Notes: generated by a model not told the origin, from the sequence alone. Numbered from the stretch's first letter, positions 1 through 8,464 are shown. The stretch: DNA of 19,458 nt from an uncultured Christensenellaceae bacterium (GCA_910587805.1 CAJUNM010000030.1:1-19458), one strand, 5' to 3'. Numbers and translations: made by a program.

Positions 1-42
1 TATACGCTTTTCCAATAAACGTAAATCGATATTGTCTTTCAT
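1..42 (-). CDS. 5' end of an unidentified gene, cut by the window edge
   Basis: An ATG on the minus strand (complement of 40-42) opens a frame running out of the window and reading MKDNIDLRLLEKRI. A GGAG ribosome site lies about six bases upstream, near 49-52, and a promoter-like element is at 78-106. Only 14 residues are visible, too few to assign a family. It follows the dagK terminator, so it is probably a separate transcription unit in the same direction. Confidence 0.55.
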   Translation of the reverse strand, partial: MKDNIDLRLLEKRI

Positions 43-77
43 GTTTGTCTCCGCAAAATTGCCTATATCGTAGCTTC

Positions 78-106
78 ATTGTAGCATAACCGTAATAAAA
101 AAGCAA
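78..106 (-). promoter_or_regulatory. promoter for the gene at 1-42
   Basis: On the minus strand there is TTGCTT (complement of 101-106), a 17-base spacer, then TACAAT (complement of 78-83). The -10 is preceded by TGC, an extended -10 element that can offset the weak -35. The -35 hexamer lies inside the 3' arm and T-run of the dagK terminator. Confidence 0.5.
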
Positions 107-128
107 GGTCAAAAAACTCCCTTGCTTT
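95..128 (-). terminator. Rho-independent terminator of dagK
   Basis: A 9-bp stem pairs 100-108 with 120-128 (AAAGCAAGG against CCTTGCTTT) around an 11-base loop. Read on the minus strand it is followed by a run of T residues. It begins about 35 bases after the dagK stop. Confidence 0.75.
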
Positions 129-163
129 AATTCCCCTATGAAATACACCGCTATGCGTCTTTT

Positions 164-1027
164 TTATTTTATCGGTTCAAACGAATTGATGCCGTTTTTG
201 ACTATGTGCGCGTTGAAGTCGAGGTCGTAATATATCTCGCCGTCGAGCTCGAGCGGAGCGTCGGTCTCTATTTTTGCGCTTTCGCAAGGTATGCACTGCG
301 CGTATTCTTTGCCGACGTGCTTGCCTTTGACGAAGGTAGGCATTACGAGCATTATCGGCGTACCGACGGGTTTGGTTACTATCATCAAGTCGAGCTTGCC
401 GTCGTCGGCTTTAGCCATAGGCGCAACCTTAATGCCGCTGCCGAACTGCGAGCCGTTGCAAACTCCGACCATCAATGCGTCGGTTGTTATTTCTTTGCCT
501 TCGACGTGAATCGTTACGCGATACGGCTCGAACTTGACGAGACATTTGATAAGCGATGCGATGTACGAAAGGTGATTTCTCGATTGCGAGGTGCGCAGAA
601 GCACGTCTACGTCCATTCCCGTGCCCGCAATATTGAGACAGCGTCTGTTTGAGATTTGTATATAGTCGATTCTTTTGGGCGTGCCCTCAATTATTCCCGC
701 TACGGCTTTGATAGGGTCGAGCGAAGTGAATTGCGTGCCCCTTGCAAAGTCGTTGCCGCGCCCTGCGGGGATAAAGCCCAACCGCGCTTTTTCGGTGTCT
801 ATGCCGTTCAGCACTTCGTGAAACGTGCCGTCACCGCCGCATGCGACGATGATCTTTTTCCCGTCGCCGTCGCTCGAAAGCTCGCGGGCGAGTTGTTCGG
901 CATGCCCCTTGCTTTTAGTGCGGTGAACGGCATACGGCAATCCGCGCTCGTCGAGATAGGCGGTTACCTTATCCAAACGTTTTTTACCGTTGCCTTTGCC
1001 GGCTTTTACGTTTACTATTATTTCCAT
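164..1027 (-). CDS. dagK: diacylglycerol/lipid kinase, DagK/YegS family
   Basis: This 287-residue protein has the length and order of the bacterial DagK/YegS lipid kinases, which phosphorylate diacylglycerol or related lipids with ATP and recycle lipid in the Gram-positive envelope. The diagnostic nucleotide motif GGDGTFHEVLNG is at residues 64-75, and PAGRGNDFAR, another family signature, is at about 87-96. The N-terminus (NVKAGKGNG) is a variant of the usual NPxSGxG loop. The C-terminal half forms the lipid-binding beta domain (LDGE near residue 260). The start is supported by AAAGGA six bases upstream. It lies 17 bases after the Fic-like gene at 1045-1929 and is probably co-transcribed with it. 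The family is clear; the natural lipid substrate cannot be told from sequence. Confidence 0.9.
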   Translation of the reverse strand: MEIIVNVKAGKGNGKKRLDKVTAYLDERGLPYAVHRTKSKGHAEQLARELSSDGDGKKIIVACGGDGTFHEVLNGIDTEKARLGFIPAGRGNDFARGTQFTSLDPIKAVAGIIEGTPKRIDYIQISNRRCLNIAGTGMDVDVLLRTSQSRNHLSYIASLIKCLVKFEPYRVTIHVEGKEITTDALMVGVCNGSQFGSGIKVAPMAKADDGKLDLMIVTKPVGTPIMLVMPTFVKGKHVGKEYAQCIPCESAKIETDAPLELDGEIYYDLDFNAHIVKNGINSFEPIK

Positions 1028-1044
1028 TGTTCTTCCTTTGTGAG

Positions 1045-1929
1045 CTACTGCTTTTTATCGGACTTTTCGGCGACGATCTCCGTAAGTTGATCGTTCAGCC
1101 GCGATATTTTCTGTTGCAATCGCACCGCGCGCCGAAGTTTTACTTTATCCATTATCTCGTTGGCAATCGATTTGGGACGGCGTTCAATGTTCTCTGTGGT
1201 TTCGCGCTTTGTTCGCTGTTGCTTTTTCGGCGGCGCGAGGTGATCGTACGTGAGGCAGCCCGAAAGCATGATATACAGCGGCGTTACGTCGTCGGTAAAG
1301 AACGCGTCGTTTTCGGATGACTTGATCTGCGGCGGCGGCACTTTGTTATAGTTGAGCGAGAAACCTTTGATCCGCGAAAATGCGGATGCGAAAAGACGTA
1401 TCGACAGCGGGCTGTCATGCTCGAACGGATGCATTATTATGAGTTCGCGCATATAATGAGTAAGGTAGCTCGCAAAATCCTCTTTGTCGGTTTCGGGCGC
1501 GGGCGTCGTTTCGTTCATCTTTGCGATAAGCGATTTGAGCGAGCCGGATATGTATTTGGGATCGGTGTGTTCGTTCCCGTTGGTGAACTTTTCGTTTTCG
1601 CGCAGTTTTCCGGCGTCGGGGAATATGTCGCCGCACAGATTTTTATTTATCAGTGTGAGCGAAAGCGTGGTAACGTTGGCTATACCGTCGCGCAACGTTT
1701 CGAGCGCTCTGAAAAACAGCACGGGAGTGTAGGCGCGCTTAAACGCCGCAGCGTTTTTTACGGACGATCTGGCTTGCTTTATCTTGGACGTCAAGTATTT
1801 TTCGCAATCGACTTTATTCAAAAGCATAAGCATCCCGTCCGTTTCCACGGCGGGCGGTATTTTGTAACCGTCGGCGGCGAGCGCCGATTTGACCGTTTGC
1901 AGTATTTTACTTGCTTCGCGTAACTCCAT
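1045..1929 (-). CDS. Fic-fold protein with degenerate catalytic motif
   Basis: This 294-residue protein resembles Fic/DOC proteins, which normally transfer AMP or related groups from nucleotides to target proteins. The segment GDIFPDAGKLR (residues 100-110) matches the conserved helix before the Fic core, usually GDIYxWAGKxR. HPFEHDSPLSIR (167-178) sits where HPFxxGNGRxxR is expected. The catalytic His, Pro-Phe and last Arg are kept, but the acidic residue, the glycines, the Asn and the first Arg are lost, so canonical AMP transfer is unlikely. The C-terminus from about 230 is basic and helical, possibly a coiled coil. No ribosome site precedes the ATG, and a TATAAT box ends nine bases upstream, suggesting a leaderless mRNA. 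It probably forms an operon with dagK. The fold call is by motif, not by alignment search. Confidence 0.72.
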   Translation of the reverse strand: MELREASKILQTVKSALAADGYKIPPAVETDGMLMLLNKVDCEKYLTSKIKQARSSVKNAAAFKRAYTPVLFFRALETLRDGIANVTTLSLTLINKNLCGDIFPDAGKLRENEKFTNGNEHTDPKYISGSLKSLIAKMNETTPAPETDKEDFASYLTHYMRELIIMHPFEHDSPLSIRLFASAFSRIKGFSLNYNKVPPPQIKSSENDAFFTDDVTPLYIMLSGCLTYDHLAPPKKQQRTKRETTENIERRPKSIANEIMDKVKLRRAVRLQQKISRLNDQLTEIVAEKSDKKQ

Positions 1930-1938
1930 ACCGAATAC

Positions 1939-1967
1939 ATTATATCATATGTCGGACCGTTTTGCAA
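1939..1967 (-). promoter_or_regulatory. promoter of the Fic-like/dagK operon
   Basis: On the minus strand there is TTGCAA (complement of 1962-1967), a 17-base spacer and a consensus TATAAT (complement of 1939-1944). The predicted transcript start falls within about two bases of the ATG at 1929, leaving no room for a ribosome site. Confidence 0.65.
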
Positions 1968-2056
1968 TATTTTAACGGATTTTATCGAAAAATAGAACAA
2001 TGTTTTATTTTATGCCCGTAAACGGTTGAAAAATTATCAAATTAGGAGTAGAATAT

Positions 2057-2872
2057 ATGTGTAGAGATTTGCGAAATTGGACGACCTACGGGATAGGCGG
2101 ACGCGCGCGAAGTTTGGTTATAGCAAAAGACAGGCAAAGTCTGTGCGAACTCGCGCCGCATTCTCTTGTACTCGGTTTCGGCTCGAACGTACTCGTATCC
2201 GACGAAGGTTACGACGGCGCGGTGCTGATTAACCGCTACGACGAAACGCGCTTCGACGGTATGTATGTTTATGCGGGGTCGGGGCTGCGGCTCGGCGCGT
2301 TGAGCAAAATGCTTGCCGACCGCGGGCTTGGCGGCGGCGAATGGTTTTGCGGTATCCCGGGTACTGTCGGCGGCGCAATCGTTATGAATGCGGGCGCGCA
2401 CGGCAATGACATTAGCGCGATCGTGCGGTCGGTCGACGTGCTCGCGGACGGACGCGTAAAAACTCTGACGCGTGACGAGATACCGTTTTCGTATCGGTCG
2501 AGCGGTATCGTCGGAACGGTTGTCGGCGCGACGTTCGAGTTTTATCCGCGCGAGCGCAAGCTCATAGACGCGGAAACGCAGAGATTTTCCGCATGGCGCG
2601 CCGAACATCAACCGCGCGGTCGAAGCGCAGGCTCGGTGTTCAAAAATCCCGACGGCGCGTATATAGCCGAGTTGATTGACAGCGCCGGACTTAAGTGCAA
2701 GCGGATCGGCGGCGCGGAGATCTCGCAAAAGCACGCCAATTTTATAGTCAATACGGGCGGGGCGACCGCCCGCGACGTTAAGCGTCTTATAGACGCGGTA
2801 AAAGTCGAGCTGAAACAACGTTTCGGTATCGACGCAAAGGAAGAAATCAAATACATCGGAGAATTCGTTTAG
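2057..2872 (+). CDS. murB: UDP-N-acetylmuramate dehydrogenase MurB
   Basis: MurB reduces UDP-GlcNAc-enolpyruvate to UDP-MurNAc using FAD and NADPH, the second committed step of cytoplasmic peptidoglycan precursor synthesis. The 271 residues carry the family landmarks in order: YGIGG (11-15), the FAD-binding GFGSNVLVSDEGYDG (40-54), PGTVGGAIVMNAGAHG (101-116), YRSS (147-149 region), and GSVFKNP (192-198), whose Ser is the proton donor in the family. The C-terminal GGAEISQKHANFIVN (218-232) is typical of the short type II MurB. The N-terminus is a little shorter than the usual 290-300 residues. The start has AGGAG about eight bases upstream. Its TAG stop abuts the next ATG, so the two genes are translationally coupled. 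Divergent from the Fic-like gene. Confidence 0.95.
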   Translation: MCRDLRNWTTYGIGGRARSLVIAKDRQSLCELAPHSLVLGFGSNVLVSDEGYDGAVLINRYDETRFDGMYVYAGSGLRLGALSKMLADRGLGGGEWFCGIPGTVGGAIVMNAGAHGNDISAIVRSVDVLADGRVKTLTRDEIPFSYRSSGIVGTVVGATFEFYPRERKLIDAETQRFSAWRAEHQPRGRSAGSVFKNPDGAYIAELIDSAGLKCKRIGGAEISQKHANFIVNTGGATARDVKRLIDAVKVELKQRFGIDAKEEIKYIGEFV

Positions 2873-3700
2873 ATGGCGTTTTGGGGCGACTATCATACGC
2901 ATACGACCTACAGTCACGGTAAAGGGAGTGTAGCCGACAACGCAGCCGTTGCATCGAGCAAGGGCTTGAAACAGCTTGCCATAACCGATCACGGTATGCG
3001 GCATATTATTTTCGGCGTCCGTAAACGCAAATTCGACAGTCTCGTAGCGGATTGCGAAAAAGCCACGCGTGATACGGGCGTGCTCGTGCTTACGGGCATA
3101 GAAAACAATCTTGCGTCGTACGACGGCAAATTCGATATAGAAAAGAAGTATTTGGACAAGCTCGATATTATTCAAGGCGGGTATCACAAGGCGACTATCG
3201 CATGGACGCTCGGACAGCAGATCTCGTTTCAGTTCCGCAATCTATTTTACGGGTTCTTTACAAAATCCCCGAAAAAGCTCATCGTCAAAAACACCGACGC
3301 GTACTTGAATCTTATCGAAAATTACGAAATAGATTTTGTCGGACATTTGAACAGGGATATTCGCGCAGACGCGCTCACAATCGCGCGGTTCGCGAAGCAA
3401 AAAGGCACGTACATCGAGCTTAACGGCAAAAAGTTCAATCTTACCGACGCGGAGCTTGAAAAAATGGCGGAAGAGGGCGTGGAGTTCGTTTGCAATTCCG
3501 ATGCGCACTCGCCGTCGCGCGTAGGCGACATGGGAGTTGGGTTTGCCGCCGCCGAGCGGCTGCACGTGCCGCACGAGCTTATAGCCAATTGGGAGAGAAT
3601 ACCGAACTTCCGTTCGCAAAATTTCAAGCGTGCGGCGGAGCGGTTTGCGAACGAGACGGCCGCAAAGAGCGGTTCGGCGGACGATAATATCATCAAATAA
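2873..3700 (+). CDS. PHP-domain metal-dependent phosphoesterase
   Basis: This is a 275-residue stand-alone PHP-domain protein, a trinuclear-metal phosphoesterase fold related to histidinol phosphatase and to the N-terminus of DNA polymerase III alpha. The metal ligands are all visible: DYHTHTTYSH (HxH at 8 and 10), TDHG (39-41), GIENN (Glu77), GGYHK (His105), GHLNRD (His158) and NSDAH (Asp210, His212). It starts on the base after the murB TAG with no ribosome site of its own beyond the 3' end of murB, so coupling is likely. PHP genes commonly sit between murB and whiA in Clostridia. Its natural substrate is not known. YcdX-like phosphatase or nucleotide phosphoesterase activity is possible; histidinol phosphatase is less likely without his genes nearby. 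Confidence 0.88.
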   Translation: MAFWGDYHTHTTYSHGKGSVADNAAVASSKGLKQLAITDHGMRHIIFGVRKRKFDSLVADCEKATRDTGVLVLTGIENNLASYDGKFDIEKKYLDKLDIIQGGYHKATIAWTLGQQISFQFRNLFYGFFTKSPKKLIVKNTDAYLNLIENYEIDFVGHLNRDIRADALTIARFAKQKGTYIELNGKKFNLTDAELEKMAEEGVEFVCNSDAHSPSRVGDMGVGFAAAERLHVPHELIANWERIPNFRSQNFKRAAERFANETAAKSGSADDNIIK

Positions 3701-3705
3701 AATAT

Positions 3706-3723
3706 CGCGGCGTTATTGCCGCG
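3706..3723 (+). other. short GC hairpin between the PHP gene and whiA
   Basis: A 6-bp stem pairs CGCGGC (3706-3711) with GCCGCG (3718-3723) around GTTATT. No T-run follows, so it is not a standard terminator. It fills most of the 47-base gap where rapZ and yvcK often lie in related genomes. It could attenuate transcription or protect mRNA, or be a deletion scar. Confidence 0.35.
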
Positions 3724-3747
3724 CGGGCGGTGGAACGGTACGGGCGC

Positions 3748-4716
3748 ATGATAAACGGACATGAAGTAAAACGCGAAATAGTCGCAAAGCGATATAAGGA
3801 TTCCGATAGGCTCGCGCTGTTATCGGGGTTTGTTCGCGTCAGTTTTTCCGTTTTGCGTCGCGGCGGCGAGCGGCATTTGGTGCTTGACTGTCAAACCGAT
3901 TTCGTGCGGGATTTTATCGCGTCGCTCATGATGGAGCAGTTCAAGGTACAGCCGATACTCAATAAGGACAGACAGGTAGACGGCGACGCGCCCGATTTTA
4001 TGAACAGTATAGAGCCGCAGCAGAACAAAACGGAGCTGCGCTTTTACGATTGCGACAAGCTGCTCGGCGCGCTTTATATTCTCGACGGCGACGATTATTC
4101 GTCGGTAGGCGGCATAGATCCGCGCTTTAATAAAAACGCCGCGGCGTACGCGCGCGGAGTGTTCCTCGGTTGCGGAAGTCTGTCTGTGCCTAAAACCGAC
4201 GGGCAAAAGAGCGGTGGGTATCACTTGGAATTCGCGCTCGGCAGCGAAACGCTCGTGGACGGGTTTACCGAACTGCTGCGCGGGTTCGGCATATCTATCA
4301 AAAAAACGATGCGCGCCGAAAAGTGCGTGCTGTACGCCAAGGGCGGGGATAACGTATGCGATTGTTTGACTTTGCTCGGCGCGGAAAAGACGATGCTCGA
4401 ACTCAACAATACCATGGCGTATTTTGCGATCAAAGACGATGTGAACAGACAGCAGAATTGCGATATGGCGAACATGAACAGAGCGATAAACGCTGCCGTC
4501 GACGTGACAGACGCGATAGCGACAATACAAAAACGCGCGGGGCTGGATACGCTCGACAAAAAGTTAAAAGCTGCGGCTAACGCGCGGCTGCAAAATCCCG
4601 CCGCATCGCTCGGCGCTTTGGCGGAACTATTGGGCATATCCAAATCGGGCTTGAAACACCGATACGACAAGATCGTCGAGCTTGCCAAGAGCTTGACCGA
4701 AGGCAAAGACAATTGA
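3748..4716 (+). CDS. whiA: DNA-binding protein WhiA
   Basis: WhiA is a Gram-positive-specific DNA-binding protein that combines an inactive LAGLIDADG homing-endonuclease fold with a C-terminal helix-turn-helix. It affects cell division and sporulation-type development. The N-terminal HEVKREI (from about residue 4) matches the usual start SxVKxEL. The middle has AYARGVFLGCGSLSVPK, the WhiA counterpart of the family's RGxFLxxGSVxxP. The C-terminal HTH reads SLGALAELLGISKSGLKHR. I chose ATG 3748 because family members start a few residues before VKxE; an in-frame GTG at 3730 would add six residues. Neither has a good ribosome site. About 322 residues, the normal size. It lies 13 bases before dnaE in the same unit. 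The rapZ and yvcK neighbours common in this cluster are absent. Confidence 0.9.
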   Translation: MINGHEVKREIVAKRYKDSDRLALLSGFVRVSFSVLRRGGERHLVLDCQTDFVRDFIASLMMEQFKVQPILNKDRQVDGDAPDFMNSIEPQQNKTELRFYDCDKLLGALYILDGDDYSSVGGIDPRFNKNAAAYARGVFLGCGSLSVPKTDGQKSGGYHLEFALGSETLVDGFTELLRGFGISIKKTMRAEKCVLYAKGGDNVCDCLTLLGAEKTMLELNNTMAYFAIKDDVNRQQNCDMANMNRAINAAVDVTDAIATIQKRAGLDTLDKKLKAAANARLQNPAASLGALAELLGISKSGLKHRYDKIVELAKSLTEGKDN

Positions 4717-4729
4717 AATCGGAGTCATA

Positions 4730-7700
4730 ATGGAACAGAACAAACAGTTTGCGCATTTGCACGTGCATACCGAGTTTTCGATGCTCGACGGCGCAGTGCG
4801 CACAGATAAAGTATTCAAAGTTTGCGACGAGCTTGGTATTCCCGCCGTTGCGCTCACCGATCACGGCAATCTGTACGGCGTGATCGAATTTTTGAAAGCC
4901 GCGGTCTCGTATACGGACAAGAAAGCCGATTTTTTGAGCTTTATGTCCGAGCGCAGACCGTTCAAGGTAAAACCTATCGTGGGTTGCGAAGTGTACATGA
5001 CGCCCGACATGCACGTTCGGGAAAAAGGACTTGACGGCGCGCCGCCCAAGCTCAATCATTTGGTATTACTCGCAAAAAACGAGATCGGTTATCATAACCT
5101 CGTAAAAATAGTCTCCGAAAGTTTTGTTGAAGGCATGTATTACAAGCCGCGCGTCGATTTTGCGTGCATAGAAAAATATCACGAGGGTTTGGTGTGCTTG
5201 TCCGCATGTTTGGCGGGCGTGATACCTCAAGCGCTGTTGCACAAGGATTTCGGCACAGCCGATATGTGGGCGCAAAAATTCAAAGCTTTGTTCGGCGAGG
5301 ATTTTTACATCGAGATACAAAACCACAATATTCCCGAGCAAAAGATAATACTGCCGCATCTTGCCGCGCTTGCCGAAAAACACGGTATTAAGCTCGTCGC
5401 GACGAACGACGCGCACTATATCCGCAAGGAAGACGCCAAAATGCAAAAGGTGCTTATGGCGATCGCTTTCCGTTCCACACTCGATGCGGGCGAAGAGGAT
5501 TTTACGGGCAGCGGCGACGGTATGGGAGACAGCAAATATTTCCCTACCGACGAATTCTATCTAAAGACGTACGACGAAATGCTCAAGGCTCTGCCGGGGT
5601 ACGAGCAAGCGCTCGACAACACGATGGAAGTGGTGGAAAAATGCGATCCGTATTTTATTCGCAAAGAGCCGTTGCTGCCGTCGTATATGCCGCCCGACGG
5701 TCTCACGAGCGAACAGTATTTGCGCAAGCTCACCGAGGAAGGGCTTATCCGCAGATACGGCGCGATAGACGAGACCGTGCGCGAACGCAGCGAATACGAA
5801 CTGTCGATTATAACGCGCATGAATTTCGTCGATTACTTTTTGATAGTATGGGATTTTATAAACTACGCGCGTTCGCAGGGCATACCCGTAGGACCGGGGC
5901 GCGGCAGCGGCGCCGGCAGTATAGTCGCATATGCGATAGGTATCACCAATATCGATCCGCTCAAATACCAATTGATATTCGAGCGTTTTCTCAACCCCGA
6001 ACGCGTCAGCAACCCCGACTTCGATATCGATTTTTGCGTCGACCGTCGCGGCGAGGTCATAGATTACGTGGTACAAAAATACGGCAAGCCGAACGTGTCG
6101 CAGATAGCTACATTCGGTACTATGGCTACGAAAGCGGCGATCAAGGACGTAGGCAGAGTGTTCAACGTCGAGTTCTCCGAAATGAACAAGATTACCAAAA
6201 TGATCCCTACGGGCGCGGGAAAAATGCACATCACGCAGCTTCTCGGCAGGGGCGTCGACAAGGAAGGCAATCCCGTTCAAGGTATTCCCGAATTGATGGA
6301 GATATACAACAACGATCCGTCGGCGCGCCGCGTTTTGGATATGGCGGAAAAGATAGAGGGCATGCCGCGTCAGATAGGCATGCACGCGGCGGGCGTGATC
6401 ATATGCCGCGATCCTATAGCAGACCACGTGCCGCTTGCCAAGACCAACGAAGACATAGTCGTTACGCAGTACGATATGATAGTCGACGAGGAGCTGGGGC
6501 TGCTCAAAATGGACTTTTTGGGACTTACCACGCTTACCGACATCAAAAAAGCACTCGATAACATTAAAAAATCGACGGGCAGAGCGCTCGACTTCGACAA
6601 GATAGATTACGACGATCAAAAGGTTTACGAGCTTATAGGCAGCGGCGATACCGAAGCGGTGTTCCAGCTCGAATCGGGCGGAATGAAAGGGTTTATGCGC
6701 GAGCTTAAACCGGTCAACCTCGAAGAGATAATAGCCGGTATTTCGCTGTACCGCCCGGGTCCTATGGATTCCATACCCGATTACATCAAGAACCGTAAAA
6801 ACCGCGATCATATCGAGTACATGCACCCGTTGCTCGAGCCGATACTCAAGATCACGTTCGGCATAATCATATATCAAGAGCAGGTCATGCAGATCGTGCA
6901 AAAGCTCGCAGGCTATTCGATGGGCGGCGCGGACAACATTCGACGCATGATGAGTAAAAAGAAACTCGCCGCAATGGAAGCGGAGCGCGAGGTGTTTATT
7001 CACGGCGGCGTGGATAAAAAGAAAGGCACGGTCATCCCGGGGTGCGTCGCGAACGGAGTGGACGCTAAAAAAGCGAACGAGATATACGACACTCTGATCA
7101 AGTTTGCCGACTACGGTTTCAATAAATCGCACGCGGCGGCTTACGCGCATTTGACGTATCAAGCCGCATATCTAAAAACTTATTATCCCGTCGAGTTTTT
7201 TACCGCCATTCTGAACAATCGTATAACTAAGCTCGACGAACTTACGCATTATCTCACGTACTTGAAAGACGTGAAAATAAGCGTTCTTCCGCCGAGCATA
7301 AACAAGTCCGAGGCGGCGTACGCCGTTGAGAACGGAAGCGTGCGAATAGGCATAGGCGCGCTCAAAGGCGTGGGATTGCCTATAGTCGAGCGCATAATCG
7401 ACGAACGCAACCGCAACGGCGAATATAAGAGTTTCGAGGAATTTATCTCGCGCATGGACGATCCCGAAACGGGTAAGAGCCTTGTTAACAAGCGTATGAT
7501 CGAAACGCTCATTTACGCGGGCGCGTTCGATTGTTTCGGGCTGAAACGTTCGGTACTGATCGCATCGTACTCGACCGTCATGGACAGAGCGGCAAAAGAG
7601 CGCGAGGCTCGGATGCGCGGACAGGTGTCGTTCTTCGATCTTACGCCGCAGATAAAAGAGGCGTTCGTATATCCGGAAATGGACGAGTATGCGCCCAACT

Positions 7701-8314
7701 ACAAGTATAAAATGGAAAAGGAAGTCGCGGGCGTGTATCTATCCGGACATCCGCTGTCGGCGTATATAGACAAGCTCAAGCAGTATAAGCTGACTACGGC
7801 GATGCTCGATCCCGAGTCGGAATCGTGTCCCGAAGCCGACAGCAAAGTAACGCTTGCGGGCATGCTCTCGGCTACGGTTAACAAGCTTACGAAAAAAGGC
7901 AACGCCATGGGCACGGCTGTACTCGAAGACCTTTACGGATCGGTGGAACTTGTCGCGTTCGGCAAATCGTTCGAGCGTTTGCGTCCGCTTTGGGTAAAGG
8001 ATACCGTCGTGCAAGTGACCGGAACACTGCGGTTCGGCGACAACGGCGTGTCAGTTTGGGTCGACGATATAACGCCTTTTGCCGAGAGCGACGCCAACAC
8101 TAAAAAATTATGCTGTTATTTCCCGTTCTCGGACGCTGAAAAAATGAGCGAGCTGCGAGAAATAATCGCAGCGTATCCGGGGGAAGATTATTTGTACGCT
8201 AAGGACGACGACAGCGGCAAGCTGTATCGCGTGAGCGACAAATTCTCCATAGAATCTTTGTCCGTCGGCGAGCTTTCGGCATTGTTCGGCGAGAAGAATA
8301 TCAAGATAAATTAA
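4730..8314 (+). CDS. dnaE: DNA polymerase III alpha subunit DnaE
   Basis: This 1194-residue family C polymerase is the DnaE type rather than PolC, since it has no inserted 3'-5' exonuclease domain. Domains in order: N-terminal PHP with HLHVHTEFS (9-17) and LTDHGNLYG; the palm with GPGRGSGAGS and the catalytic NPDFDIDF (Asp432 and Asp434), with the third carboxylate in KMDFLGL (Asp595); the fingers/thumb with SLYRPGPM and the FNKSHAAAYA signature; a helix-hairpin-helix region near 880-960 (FEEFISRM); and a C-terminal OB fold (KVTLAGMLSA through GTLRFGD, about 1045-1105). GGAG lies six bases before the ATG. In Bacillota with both PolC and DnaE, this enzyme mainly extends primers on the lagging strand. 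Adjacent to whiA upstream and pfkA downstream, a conserved order in Clostridia. Confidence 0.97.
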   Translation: MEQNKQFAHLHVHTEFSMLDGAVRTDKVFKVCDELGIPAVALTDHGNLYGVIEFLKAAVSYTDKKADFLSFMSERRPFKVKPIVGCEVYMTPDMHVREKGLDGAPPKLNHLVLLAKNEIGYHNLVKIVSESFVEGMYYKPRVDFACIEKYHEGLVCLSACLAGVIPQALLHKDFGTADMWAQKFKALFGEDFYIEIQNHNIPEQKIILPHLAALAEKHGIKLVATNDAHYIRKEDAKMQKVLMAIAFRSTLDAGEEDFTGSGDGMGDSKYFPTDEFYLKTYDEMLKALPGYEQALDNTMEVVEKCDPYFIRKEPLLPSYMPPDGLTSEQYLRKLTEEGLIRRYGAIDETVRERSEYELSIITRMNFVDYFLIVWDFINYARSQGIPVGPGRGSGAGSIVAYAIGITNIDPLKYQLIFERFLNPERVSNPDFDIDFCVDRRGEVIDYVVQKYGKPNVSQIATFGTMATKAAIKDVGRVFNVEFSEMNKITKMIPTGAGKMHITQLLGRGVDKEGNPVQGIPELMEIYNNDPSARRVLDMAEKIEGMPRQIGMHAAGVIICRDPIADHVPLAKTNEDIVVTQYDMIVDEELGLLKMDFLGLTTLTDIKKALDNIKKSTGRALDFDKIDYDDQKVYELIGSGDTEAVFQLESGGMKGFMRELKPVNLEEIIAGISLYRPGPMDSIPDYIKNRKNRDHIEYMHPLLEPILKITFGIIIYQEQVMQIVQKLAGYSMGGADNIRRMMSKKKLAAMEAEREVFIHGGVDKKKGTVIPGCVANGVDAKKANEIYDTLIKFADYGFNKSHAAAYAHLTYQAAYLKTYYPVEFFTAILNNRITKLDELTHYLTYLKDVKISVLPPSINKSEAAYAVENGSVRIGIGALKGVGLPIVERIIDERNRNGEYKSFEEFISRMDDPETGKSLVNKRMIETLIYAGAFDCFGLKRSVLIASYSTVMDRAAKEREARMRGQVSFFDLTPQIKEAFVYPEMDEYAPNYKYKMEKEVAGVYLSGHPLSAYIDKLKQYKLTTAMLDPESESCPEADSKVTLAGMLSATVNKLTKKGNAMGTAVLEDLYGSVELVAFGKSFERLRPLWVKDTVVQVTGTLRFGDNGVSVWVDDITPFAESDANTKKLCCYFPFSDAEKMSELREIIAAYPGEDYLYAKDDDSGKLYRVSDKFSIESLSVGELSALFGEKNIKIN

Positions 8315-8379
8315 AGTAACGCAGCCTGTCGCTGTTGAATATATAACATATCGAATATTGCGAAAGTGTATAAAATCGC

Positions 8380-8408
8380 TTTATTTTTCATTGCAAATAT
8401 GATATAAT
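8380..8408 (+). promoter_or_regulatory. probable promoter of pfkA
   Basis: A consensus TATAAT at 8403-8408 is preceded at 17 bases by a weak -35, TTTATT (8380-8385). TTGCAAA (8391-8397) lies in the spacer five bases before the -10, exactly as in the gap promoter, and a second palindromic ATTGCAAT lies at 8427-8434 in the leader. The weak -35 fits with dependence on a regulator, which is inference. Confidence 0.5.
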
Positions 8409-8464
8409 ATATGGCGGTATAACGAAATTGCAATATATGCAAGACAAAGAGGTAACTAACTTTT

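Noticed and set aside
2026..2054. TTGAAA-N17-TAGAAT as a murB promoter
   Set aside because: The -10 would overlap the bases just before the ATG and lie after the AGGAG ribosome site, which would then not be transcribed. The real murB promoter is probably upstream, but I could not place it with confidence.
5561..7162. Long minus-strand open frame (533 codons) opposite dnaE
   Set aside because: It is antisense to the conserved dnaE catalytic region, has no recognisable motif, and is explained by the strong codon bias of dnaE. Similar antisense frames lie opposite murB, fba and gap.
8315..8379. Terminator after dnaE
   Set aside because: Only a 4-bp CAGC/GCTG stem with no T-run is visible, so dnaE transcripts may run into pfkA.
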